DNA of 8,128 nt from the NCBI GenBank assembly GCA_016781705.1, contig JADDPV010000020.1, positions 1-8,128 of the forward strand, given 5' to 3'. The notes under the pieces are model-generated. The model did not search any database. It was not told the DNA's origin and saw only the letters and a list, made by a program, of their open reading frames with translations. Source of the stretch: Rubrobacter sp. (lineage in GTDB: Bacteria; Actinomycetota; Rubrobacteria; Rubrobacterales; Rubrobacteraceae). A program made the position numbers and the translations under genes. This document shows, piece after piece, positions 1 through 6,613 of this stretch (the first letter of the stretch is position 1; each line of letters begins with the position of its first letter).

Positions 1-290
1 CCTCGGTGCAGCAGGGCCTGCGCGGGGCCGGCGTCCCGAATCGCGAGGCCTATGAAGACCTCCTCTTCCGCGTCGAACAACTGGAGCACCGCGTCCGCCT
101 CCTGGAAGACCGCCCCGCCGCGACCGCACCGGGCCCCGGGAGCCCGTCCGAGGCCGCCGCGCCTACCGCGGGCGAAGCGGCGCCGCCCACTCCTCTTACG
201 GCTTCGCCGCCTGGTGGGGTGGACGTGACCCCACAGCCGCCGCGCGACGAGCCCGAGACCCCGCCGGGGCTGCCGCCTGAGAGGTCGTAG
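1..290 (+). CDS. C-terminal part of a phasin-like coiled-coil protein (5' end outside window)
   Basis: The frame is open to the left edge of the window (first complete codon at base 3) and ends at the TAG at 288-290. The GTG at base 6 is therefore probably an internal valine, and this is the tail of a longer gene. The visible part begins with G-V-P-N-R-E-x-Y-E-D-L, followed by a heptad-like helix (RVEQLEHRVRLLED) predicted to form a coiled coil. About 55 residues rich in Pro, Ala, Gly and Thr follow, probably disordered. A 'GxPxRxDxxxL + coiled coil + Pro/Ala-rich tail' ending is typical of PHA granule-associated phasin/PhaF-like regulators and related coiled-coil proteins. The N-terminal domain that would settle the family is missing. 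It lies 51 bases before the ABC1 kinase gene in the same direction. The coding call is fairly safe; the phasin identity is tentative. Confidence 0.6.
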   Translation, partial: SVQQGLRGAGVPNREAYEDLLFRVEQLEHRVRLLEDRPAATAPGPGSPSEAAAPTAGEAAPPTPLTASPPGGVDVTPQPPRDEPETPPGLPPERS

Positions 291-299
291 GCGCGCCCT

Positions 300-327
300 C
301 CGGCGGAGCGGCCGGCCGCTCCGCCGG
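300..327. repeat. Perfect 28-bp GC-only palindrome between phasin-like gene and ABC1 kinase gene
   Basis: The left half (CCGGCGGAGCGGCC, 300-313) is the exact reverse complement of the right half (314-327), with no spacer. Base 299/328 could add a T·G wobble. It begins 9 bases after the upstream stop and ends 14 bases before the downstream ATG. In RNA it could form a very stable hairpin with a minimal loop, but no T-tract follows, so it is not a classical intrinsic terminator. It may be a bidirectional or factor-dependent terminator, an mRNA-stabilising hairpin, or a dimeric protein-binding site. Confidence 0.75.
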
Positions 328-341
328 GCGGGTGCGGGACG

Positions 342-2012
342 ATGATGGACGGCCGTCCTCCCGCTGCGGGACACCGGGAGAACCTGGCGCGGTTCTCCCA
401 GATCGGGCGTGTCTTCGTTCGGCACGGGTTCGGGTTCGTCTTCGACGTCAGGCGCGGGCGGCGGGAGAAGCGGGGGGTGGAGGAGCTCCTCGCGCCGAAC
501 TTCGCGGTCAGGCTCCGGCGGACGCTCGACGACCTGGGACCGACGTTCGTCAAGTTCGGCCAGCTGCTCTCGACGCGCTCGGACGTGATCCCCGAGGGCG
601 TCCTGGGCGAGCTCCAGAAGCTTCAGAACACCGCCGCGCCCATACCGCTGGAGCGGGCGCAGGAGGTCATCGAGGACGAGCTCGGGGTGCCCATCGGGAA
701 GCTCTTCGCGGAGTTCGATCCGGTGCCGCTCGGTTCGGCCAGCATCGGGCAGGTCTACCGGGCGCGCCTGCGCAGCGGGGAGGCCGTCGCGGTCAAAGTG
801 CAGCGGCCCAAGGCGCGCGGCAGGGTCGAGGCGGACCTGCGGCTCATGCGGGACTTGGCGCGGTTGCTAGACGCCAGGTTCGGGGAGAGGCTGCTCGTGG
901 ACGTGCCCGGGCTCGTGGCGGAGTTCGAGGGCGTAATCCGGCGCGAGCTGGATTACACCGTCGAGGCCCAGAACGCGAGACGCTTCGCCCACAACTTCGC
1001 CAATACCCGCGTGAAGATACCGGCGATCCATCGAGAGCTATCCACCAAACGGGTCCTCACGATGGAGTTCATCGAGGGGACGCGCTTCCAGAACCTCCAC
1101 CCCAGGCTCTTCCCGCCCGCCGAGCGGCGCAGGGTGGCGGCGATGGGGGCGGACGCGATCTTCAAGATGGCCTTCGAGGACGGCTTTTTCCACGGCGACC
1201 CGCATCCCGGCAACCTCGTCCTCACCTCCGAGGGTGACCTCGCCCTCCTCGACTTCGGCATGGTCGGCTTCATGAGCCGCGGCGATATCGAGGCTTTGAG
1301 CAACCTGTTCATCGCCGTCATCCGGCGCGACGCGGGGGCGGTGTTGCGGGGGCTGGAGTCTTTGGGAGTACGCTACGCGACGGAGGTACGGGGGCCGCTC
1401 GTGCAGGAGTTGCGGGAGTTCTTGTACAAGTACTCCGGGCTCTCGGTCGGAGAGGTCACGCTCGGGCAGGCGCTCTCGGAGCTGATCTCTCTGACCAGGC
1501 GCTACCGGCTCTCGCTGCCGCCCGTCTTCCCGCTGCTGATCAAGGCCCTCGTGACCGCCGAAGGGCTCTCGCGCTCGATAGACCCGACCATAAACGCGTA
1601 CGAGATCGCCCAACCCTACGCCCGGCGCCTGCTGCGCGAGCGCCTGGAGCCGGCCGCCCTGCTCGAAAGGAGCCAGGAGCGCGCCGTCGAGTATGCCCGG
1701 TACCTGGAAGACTATCCCGAGCAGATCAGAGAGCTCCTCACAGAGCTCGAGGACGGTGAGATCGAGATACGTCTCCGCCACGGCGGCCTCGACGAGCTGA
1801 CCGGGCAGGTGGACGTGCTCGCCAACAGGCTCGTCTTCGCCCTCGTCACCGGGGCTCTCCTCATCGGCTCCTCGTTCATCGGGGCCTTCGCCACCGCCGG
1901 CCCGCAGGTGCCCCTGATCGGCGTCCCGGTCGTCGCCTTCATCGGCTTCGCCCTCGCGCTCGTCATGGCCTCCGTGCTGCTCGTCGTCATCTTCCGCTCG
2001 GGAAGGTTGTAG
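342..2012 (+). CDS. ABC1/AarF/UbiB-family atypical protein kinase-like ATPase, membrane anchored
   Basis: This is a 556-residue protein with the full set of UbiB/ADCK family motifs. They are the family-specific KxGQ motif (KFGQ, 71-74) followed by L-x-x-LQ; the family's altered nucleotide loop (GSASIGQVY, 131-139) in place of a Gly-rich loop; the ATP-binding Lys152 (VAVKVQRP); the E-L-D-Y-x-x-E-A-x-N helix (202-211); the catalytic loop HGDPHPGN (284-291); and DFG (304-306). Two hydrophobic segments near 496-518 and 524-551 form a C-terminal membrane hairpin. Family members support quinone biosynthesis or lipid handling through ATPase activity. In an actinobacterium using menaquinone, a strictly ubiquinone role is unlikely, so I give no ubiB symbol. 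The start is ATG-ATG at 342/345 with no good Shine-Dalgarno sequence; translation may be coupled or depend on the hairpin context upstream. Family assignment is firm; substrate is unknown. Confidence 0.93.
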   Translation: MMDGRPPAAGHRENLARFSQIGRVFVRHGFGFVFDVRRGRREKRGVEELLAPNFAVRLRRTLDDLGPTFVKFGQLLSTRSDVIPEGVLGELQKLQNTAAPIPLERAQEVIEDELGVPIGKLFAEFDPVPLGSASIGQVYRARLRSGEAVAVKVQRPKARGRVEADLRLMRDLARLLDARFGERLLVDVPGLVAEFEGVIRRELDYTVEAQNARRFAHNFANTRVKIPAIHRELSTKRVLTMEFIEGTRFQNLHPRLFPPAERRRVAAMGADAIFKMAFEDGFFHGDPHPGNLVLTSEGDLALLDFGMVGFMSRGDIEALSNLFIAVIRRDAGAVLRGLESLGVRYATEVRGPLVQELREFLYKYSGLSVGEVTLGQALSELISLTRRYRLSLPPVFPLLIKALVTAEGLSRSIDPTINAYEIAQPYARRLLRERLEPAALLERSQERAVEYARYLEDYPEQIRELLTELEDGEIEIRLRHGGLDELTGQVDVLANRLVFALVTGALLIGSSFIGAFATAGPQVPLIGVPVVAFIGFALALVMASVLLVVIFRSGRL

Positions 2013-2025
2013 GGGATGTGGGGGT

Positions 2026-2053
2026 TTCGCAAGGGCCGGCCACCGTGTACAGT
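2026..2053 (+). promoter_or_regulatory. Possible sigma-70-type promoter for the small membrane protein gene
   Basis: TTCGCA (2026-2031, 4 of 6 matches to TTGACA) is separated by 16 bases from TACAGT (2048-2053, the TAnnnT form of a -10). The start codon lies 34 bases downstream, leaving room for a short leader with a strong ribosome site. The motif is weak and read by eye only. Confidence 0.35.
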
Positions 2054-2071
2054 CGGAATAGAAGCCATAGA

Positions 2072-2080
2072 GAGGAGGAG
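2072..2080 (+). promoter_or_regulatory. Strong Shine-Dalgarno sequence GAGGAGGAG
   Basis: This purine run ends 7 bases before the ATG at 2088 and fixes that start. It is the best ribosome site in the window apart from AGGAGG at 4731-4736. Confidence 0.75.
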
Positions 2081-2087
2081 TTAGCGT

Positions 2088-2423
2088 ATGATCGTGAGGC
2101 GAGTAGGGATTCTCTCCCTCGGCAAGGTGTTGGGCGCCTTGTACGCGTTGCTGGGGCTCATCGTTGGGGCTTTTAACGCCTTGTTCTGGCTGTTCGCAGC
2201 CGTGATCGGCTTCTCCACGGAGTCGGGCTCCGGGGAGGGGATAGCCGCCGGGACGTTCAGCCTGCTCTTCGGCGTGGGCTCCATTATCTTCTTCCCGATT
2301 CTCCTCGGGATCGCAGGCTTCTTGGGCGGTCTGCTTACCGCGCTCATCTACAATGCCGTAGCCCGCTCCGTCGGGGGCATCGAGGTGGACGTCGATCAGA
2401 AGTTCGGTTCGCGCCCACTCTGA
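2088..2423 (+). CDS. Small integral membrane protein, DUF3566-like
   Basis: This is a 111-residue, strongly hydrophobic protein. It opens with a short basic stretch (MIVRRVG), then a long hydrophobic segment at about 11-41, a Ser/Gly/Glu loop (43-50), and a second hydrophobic region at about 55-90 that could hold two helices. It ends in a short polar tail with the pattern I-Y-N-x-V-A-R-x-V-G-G-I-E-V (87-100). The RRV start and the terminal 'YN-x-VA…VGGIEV' are features I associate with the DUF3566 membrane domain of actinobacteria, here as a compact stand-alone protein. There are no catalytic residues to suggest an enzyme, and its function is unknown. The start is decided by the Shine-Dalgarno sequence at 2072-2080. 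It sits between the ABC1 kinase and rel genes, separated by 75 and 54 bases, and appears to have its own promoter, so it may be a single-gene unit. Confidence 0.85.
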   Translation: MIVRRVGILSLGKVLGALYALLGLIVGAFNALFWLFAAVIGFSTESGSGEGIAAGTFSLLFGVGSIIFFPILLGIAGFLGGLLTALIYNAVARSVGGIEVDVDQKFGSRPL

Positions 2424-2462
2424 GCCCCCGCGAACGCCGGGAGACCTGATGGGGGGACCCGG

Positions 2463-2471
2463 TGCTAGAAT
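2463..2471 (+). promoter_or_regulatory. Extended -10 promoter (TGCTAGAAT) for rel, predicted leaderless transcript
   Basis: TGC followed by TAGAAT (2466-2471) is a near-ideal extended -10 element: TG, one base, then 5 of 6 matches to TATAAT. Only a poor -35 (GAGACC, 2441-2446, 19-base spacer) is visible, which extended -10 promoters tolerate. Transcription would begin 6-8 bases after the -10, at about 2478-2479, which is the rel ATG itself. No Shine-Dalgarno sequence lies between this element and the ATG, which fits leaderless initiation. Confidence 0.6.
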
Positions 2472-2477
2472 CTAGAA

Positions 2478-4724
2478 ATGGAGATGATCCGCGAAGAGGC
2501 GTACCCGCGGCCCGTAGCGGTCCCGGACGTCACCATAACCTCGCTCGACCGTAAGGTCAGGGACTACGACCCGGAGGCGGACTTCGAGCTGATCGCGCGT
2601 GCCTACAACACCGCCCACGCCGCCCACAAGGGCCAGGTCCGAAAGAGCGGTGAGCCCTTCGTCTACCATCCACTCTGCACCGCCGACATCCTCGCCGACC
2701 TGCGTCTCGACGCCACGACCATCGCCGCCGCCCTCCTGCACGACGTGCTCGAGGATACCGAGGTCACCAAGGAGGATCTCACCGGGAAGTTCGGGGCCGA
2801 GGTCAGCAACATCGTCGACGGAGTGACCAAGCTGAAGCGGCTCCCCAGCGGTAACCTGGAGGAGGCGCAGGCCGAGAGCCTGCGCAAGATGATCGTGGCG
2901 ATGAGCCGCGACGTGCGCGTGATCATCATCAAGCTTGCCGACCGGCTGCACAACATGCGTACCCTCGCGTACCTCAAGCGCGAGAACCAGCTCCGCAAGG
3001 CGACGGAGACGCTGGAGATCTACGCGCCGCTCGCGCACCGGCTCGGTATCTACTCGGTGAAGTGGGAGCTCGAAGATCTCTCGTTCGCGACGCTGCACCC
3101 GAGGCGCTACGCGGAGATAAAGCGGCTCGTGGCGGCGCGCAGGGGCGACCGGGAGGCGTTCATCAACGGGGCGGCCAGGGAGTTGCTGGAGCATCTCGGC
3201 GAGGCCGGAGTGGAGGGCGCGCAGGTCAAGGGGCGCGTCAAGCACTTTTACTCCATCTACAACAAGATGGTGCGGCGCAACAAGGAGTTCAACGAGATCT
3301 ACGACCTCGCGGGGCTGCGCGTCGTCGTGGACTCGGTGCGCGACTGTTACGGCGCTTTAGGCGTCATCCACTCCCTTTGGAAGCCCATTCCGGGGCGGTT
3401 CAAGGACTACATCGCGATGCCCAAGTTCAACATGTACCAGTCGCTGCACACGACGGTGATGTCCAACGAGGGGAAGTTGCTGGAGATCCAGATCAGGACC
3501 CGCGACATGGACGTGACGGCCGAGTTCGGCATCGCGGCGCACTGGATGTACAAGAGCGGCCTGAAGGCGAGTCAGGTGGACCGCCTGACGTGGCTGAAGA
3601 GCATGGTGGAGTGGCAGCAAGAGACCACCGACGCCAACGACTTCATGGAGTCCCTGAAGGGCGAGCTGGTCGCCGACGAGGTCTTCGTGTTTACCCCGAA
3701 GGGCGACGTGGTGAGCCTGCCCTCCGGCGCGACCCCAATAGACTTCGCCTACCACGTCCACACCGAGGTTGGCCACAGGACCATCGGCGCGAAGGTGAAC
3801 GGCCGCATAGTGCCGCTCGACTCCGAGCTGGTGAGCGGGGACCGGGTGGAGATCATCACGGGCAAGACGGCCAAGCCGAGCCGGGACTGGCTGGCCGTGG
3901 TGCAGAGCGGGCGGGCCCGCAACAAGATCCGGCAGTTCTACAACAAGGCCGACCGCGAGGACAACCTGAGCCTCGGCCGCGAGAAGGTCGCCGCGCTCCT
4001 CAGGAAGCAGCGCCTGGATCGGGGCAAGGTGCCCACGACAGTGTTGGAGGAGGTCGCCGAGTCGGTGAACTGCTCGACGGTGGACGATATGCTCGCGGGG
4101 GTGGGGCAGGGATCCCTCTCCGCGGAGAACGTCGCGCACCGCATCCTGGAGAAGGTGAGGCCGAAGGAAGAGGAGCAGGAGGGCGGGAGACGGCCGACCC
4201 CGGCGCTGACCCCGCTGCCGCTACCGGGCGAGACCGGGTCCACCGACGAGGAGACGGGGGTTCGGGTCGTGGGGTCTAGCGGCATCCTCACGCGGCTGGC
4301 GCGGTGTTGCAGCCCGATGCCCGGCGACGATATCGTCGGGTACGTTTCGCTGGGGCGCGGGGTGGTGGTCCACTCCTCCGGGTGCGCCAACGCGTGGGCG
4401 TTGAAGGCGCGCGACCCGGAGCGGTTCGTCGAGGTGGAGTGGGCGCAGCGGCGGGACAGGCTGTTCACCGTGGAGATACTGGTGGAGGCGCTGGACCGGA
4501 TGCACCTGCTCAAGGACGTGACGTCCATGATCTCGGACGCCGGGGTGAGTATCCTATCGGCGCGCGTGGACACCATCGAGGACAGGACGGCGCTCAGCCG
4601 TTTCGCTTTCAAGGCGGCGAGCGTGGGACACGTCGAGGAGATAATGCGCAAGATCCGGGGTATCCCCGACGTCTACGAGGTGAGCCGCGTCTCGCGCGAC
4701 GGCACCCCGCTCAGCAACCACTAG
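2478..4724 (+). CDS. rel: Bifunctional (p)ppGpp synthetase/hydrolase (RelA/SpoT family, long RSH)
   Basis: This is a 748-residue full-length RSH enzyme that makes (p)ppGpp from ATP and GTP/GDP and hydrolyses it, controlling the stringent response on the ribosome. The N-terminal HD hydrolase looks intact: His64 (YHP), His88-Asp89, Glu92-Asp93, and Asp155 with Asn159 (LADRLHNM). The synthetase at about 245-350 has RFKDYIAMPK (307-316), YQSLHTT (320-326) and EIQIRT with Glu336. The R-x-K-D form at 307-310 is the signature of bifunctional Rel/SpoT enzymes rather than monofunctional RelA (ExDD). The TGS domain spans about 402-460, with a helical region after it. A Pro/Glu-rich linker (557-590) precedes the zinc-finger-like region with Cys610-Cys611, His632 and Cys636, and an ACT/RRM domain spans about 660-735. 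The ATG at 2478 is chosen because it lies 6 bases after a -10 element; a second in-frame ATG at 2484 is less likely. It is the first gene of the rel-MBL-hisS-sirtuin unit. Confidence 0.97.
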   Translation: MEMIREEAYPRPVAVPDVTITSLDRKVRDYDPEADFELIARAYNTAHAAHKGQVRKSGEPFVYHPLCTADILADLRLDATTIAAALLHDVLEDTEVTKEDLTGKFGAEVSNIVDGVTKLKRLPSGNLEEAQAESLRKMIVAMSRDVRVIIIKLADRLHNMRTLAYLKRENQLRKATETLEIYAPLAHRLGIYSVKWELEDLSFATLHPRRYAEIKRLVAARRGDREAFINGAARELLEHLGEAGVEGAQVKGRVKHFYSIYNKMVRRNKEFNEIYDLAGLRVVVDSVRDCYGALGVIHSLWKPIPGRFKDYIAMPKFNMYQSLHTTVMSNEGKLLEIQIRTRDMDVTAEFGIAAHWMYKSGLKASQVDRLTWLKSMVEWQQETTDANDFMESLKGELVADEVFVFTPKGDVVSLPSGATPIDFAYHVHTEVGHRTIGAKVNGRIVPLDSELVSGDRVEIITGKTAKPSRDWLAVVQSGRARNKIRQFYNKADREDNLSLGREKVAALLRKQRLDRGKVPTTVLEEVAESVNCSTVDDMLAGVGQGSLSAENVAHRILEKVRPKEEEQEGGRRPTPALTPLPLPGETGSTDEETGVRVVGSSGILTRLARCCSPMPGDDIVGYVSLGRGVVVHSSGCANAWALKARDPERFVEVEWAQRRDRLFTVEILVEALDRMHLLKDVTSMISDAGVSILSARVDTIEDRTALSRFAFKAASVGHVEEIMRKIRGIPDVYEVSRVSRDGTPLSNH

Positions 4725-4730
4725 ACTACC

Positions 4731-4736
4731 AGGAGG
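4731..4736 (+). promoter_or_regulatory. Shine-Dalgarno AGGAGG selecting a TTG start
   Basis: A perfect AGGAGG lies 5 bases before TTG at 4742, making that TTG a better start than the in-frame ATG at 4772, which has no ribosome site at the right distance. Confidence 0.75.
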
Positions 4737-4741
4737 CTCGT

Positions 4742-5320
4742 TTGGCCGAGATAGAGCAGGTCCGCTTGAGCATGAACGGCTTTGAGGTCAACGCTTACGT
4801 GGTCCATGCCCCCCAGGGCGACCTCGTCGTGGACGCGGGCGCGGAGCCGGAGAAGATCATGGCCGCCGTAAGGCAGCCCGTCGCCGCTATCCTGGTGACG
4901 CACCGCCACCCAGACCACGTGAGCGCGCTGGGGGAAGTGCGTAACGAAACGGGCGTCCCGGTGTACATGCACCCGCTCGATGCCGAGAGGGCGGGCGTGA
5001 CGGACTACGAGCCGCTGCAAGACGGCGAGGATCTCGTGATCGCGGGGGAGACTTTCAAGGTGCTGCACACGCCGGGGCACTCGAAGGGGTCGGTGACGTT
5101 CGTGGTGGGGGCGGACCAGATAGTGGGTGACCTCATCCTGCCGGGGAGCGTGGGGCGGACGGACCTCGAAGGGGCGTCGTGGGAGGAGATCGAGGTCTCC
5201 CTGCGCAAGGTGATGCCGCTCTGGAAGGAAGGGACGCGCCTGTTTTGCGGGCACGGCTCGGTCTTGAGCGCGATGGAGGAGCTGGAGACGAACCCGTACC
5301 TGCCCCTGGGGGTCGTTTGA
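4742..5320 (+). CDS. Metallo-beta-lactamase-fold hydrolase, glyoxalase-II-like
   Basis: This is a 192-residue single-domain MBL-fold enzyme of the short glyoxalase II/YcbL type, expected in the cytoplasm as there is no signal peptide. The metal ligands are all present: HxHxDH (His54, His56, Asp58, His59 in T-H-R-H-P-D-H), His113 (HTPGHSKGSV), bridging Asp130 (VGD), and His171 (CGHG). The segment L-x-L-P-G-S-V-G-R-T-D-L (131-142) and the ending G-H-G…E…NPYL are typical of this subgroup, which hydrolyses thioesters such as S-lactoylglutathione or analogues. The real substrate is unknown, and glutathione is unlikely in actinobacteria. The start is TTG with a strong Shine-Dalgarno sequence. The gene lies 17 bases after rel and overlaps hisS by 4 bases. 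A related MBL gene occupies this place between relA and hisS in mycobacteria (Rv2581c), so the context is conserved. Confidence 0.93.
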   Translation: MAEIEQVRLSMNGFEVNAYVVHAPQGDLVVDAGAEPEKIMAAVRQPVAAILVTHRHPDHVSALGEVRNETGVPVYMHPLDAERAGVTDYEPLQDGEDLVIAGETFKVLHTPGHSKGSVTFVVGADQIVGDLILPGSVGRTDLEGASWEEIEVSLRKVMPLWKEGTRLFCGHGSVLSAMEELETNPYLPLGVV

Positions 5321-6609
5321 GCGCAACCAAGGGCTACCGGGGGCCGAAGGGGACCTACGACGTCTATCCCGGCGGGGGCCAGGGCCAGGAGCCGCACGAG
5401 CGGCCGGAGCTCTGGGAGCTGGTCGAGCGCGTGGCGCGCGACGTGTTCGGTCGCTACAACTACTCGGAGGTGCGGCTGCCCGTCTTCGAGGAGGCAGAGC
5501 TGTTCGTGAGGAGCTCCGGGGAGACGTCGGACGTGGTGACCAAGGAGATGTTCCTGTTCACGGACAAGGGCGGGCGGGAGCTCGCGCTCAGGCCGGAGGG
5601 GACGCCGGGGGTGGTGCGCGCGTTCGTCGAGCACAACCTGGACAGGCTCGCGCAGCCGACCAAGCTCTGGTACATGGGGCCGATGTTCCGGCACGAGCGC
5701 CAGCAGAAGGGGCGCTACAGGCAGCACGTCCAGATCGGGGCGGAGGTATTGGGTTCGCCCGACCCGCTCGTGGACGTCGAGGTGATCTCACTCCTCTACG
5801 CCATCCACAAGTCCCTGGGCGTGAAGGGAGAGGTCGTCTACCTGAATAACCTCGGCGACTTCGAGACGCGGCGCCGCTACGTCCCGGAGCTGAGGGGGTT
5901 CCTCAAGAAGCACGAGGCACACCTCGACCCGGACTCGCGCGCGCGCCTGGACAAGAACCCGATGCGCACCTTCGACTCCAAGAGCAAGGAGACCCAGGAG
6001 CTGCTCGACGAGGCACCCCTGATCGGGGATTTCCTGAGCGAGGACGCGCGGGGGCACCTCGCCGCGGTCGAGGCGGGACTGGACGCGTTGGGCATCCCGT
6101 ACAAGCTGGACGAGCGGCTGGTGCGCGGGCTGGACTACTACACGCTGACGGTGTTCGAGGCGAAGAGCGCGGCCCTGGGGGCGCAGGACACGGTCGGAGC
6201 GGGGGGGCGCTACAACGGGCTCGTCGAGCAGCTCGGCGGACCAGACCTCGCCGGTATCGGCTTCGGGACCGGCGTGGAGCGCATCCTGCTCGCAGCCGAG
6301 GCGCCGGAGGGCGGCGCGGGCCTGGACGCGTACTTCATCACCCTCGTCCCGGAGGCGCGCCTGCCTGCTTTGAGGCTCGCGGGGGCTTTGCGCGACGCGG
6401 GGCTCTCGTGCGACCTCGACTACGCGGATCGGAGCGCGAAGGGGCAGTTCAAGGGGGCTGACCGGGCGGGGGCGCGGTTCGCGGTCGTGATCGGGGACGA
6501 GGAGCTCGCGCGGGGCGTCTGCGCGTTGCGCGATATGGCGTCCGGCGAGCAGCGGGAGGTACGGATCTCCGACGGCCCGCAGGAGTTGTTACGCGCCGCC
6601 GGCGCCTGA
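5317..6609 (+). CDS. hisS: Histidyl-tRNA synthetase
   Basis: This is a 430-residue class II aminoacyl-tRNA synthetase that charges tRNA(His). The N-terminal KGTYDVYP (11-18) is the family's KGTxD motif. LRPEGT lies at 91-96, and motif 2 is GPMFRHERQQKGRYRQ (121-136) with Arg125. The HisRS-specific HisA loop is LVRGLDYYT (268-276) with the catalytic Arg270. HisB is GAGGRYNGL (294-302). Motif 3 is GIGFGTGVERILL (313-325). The C-terminal anticodon-binding domain (about 335-430) includes DYADRSAKGQFKGADRAGARFAVVIGDEELA-type residues (368-398). A short extra Gly/Gln-rich segment (19-30) follows the first motif. The start is TTG, whose last two bases begin the TGA of the preceding gene (TTGA, 5317-5320). 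Only a G-run (5308-5312) stands upstream, so translation is probably coupled. No in-frame ATG or GTG lies nearby. Confidence 0.96.
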   Translation: MSATKGYRGPKGTYDVYPGGGQGQEPHERPELWELVERVARDVFGRYNYSEVRLPVFEEAELFVRSSGETSDVVTKEMFLFTDKGGRELALRPEGTPGVVRAFVEHNLDRLAQPTKLWYMGPMFRHERQQKGRYRQHVQIGAEVLGSPDPLVDVEVISLLYAIHKSLGVKGEVVYLNNLGDFETRRRYVPELRGFLKKHEAHLDPDSRARLDKNPMRTFDSKSKETQELLDEAPLIGDFLSEDARGHLAAVEAGLDALGIPYKLDERLVRGLDYYTLTVFEAKSAALGAQDTVGAGGRYNGLVEQLGGPDLAGIGFGTGVERILLAAEAPEGGAGLDAYFITLVPEARLPALRLAGALRDAGLSCDLDYADRSAKGQFKGADRAGARFAVVIGDEELARGVCALRDMASGEQREVRISDGPQELLRAAGA

Positions 6610-6613
6610 CGGT

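Noticed and set aside
2437..2462. CCGGG…CCCGG inverted repeat (2437-2441 / 2458-2462) as a terminator before rel
   Set aside because: Only 5 bp with a 16-base loop and no T-run; it overlaps the rel promoter and is easily due to chance in GC-rich DNA.
3062..4279. Long + strand open frame inside rel, and a similar one at 332-1237 inside the ABC1 kinase gene
   Set aside because: Their translations are rich in Arg, Gly and Ala with no family motifs, as expected for off-frame reading of high-GC coding DNA; the overlapping frames carry complete motif sets.
2472..4651. Several long minus-strand open frames opposite rel (e.g. 2472-3245, 3357-4139, 3938-4651)
   Set aside because: They are antisense shadows of a gene with intact catalytic residues throughout; no separate ribosome sites or recognisable domains.
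4304..4741. Reading the MBL hydrolase as starting at 4304, giving a 338-residue protein
   Set aside because: The extra 146 residues overlap the rel C-terminus and are low-complexity Arg/Gly text; a TTG with perfect AGGAGG at 4742 gives a normal family length.
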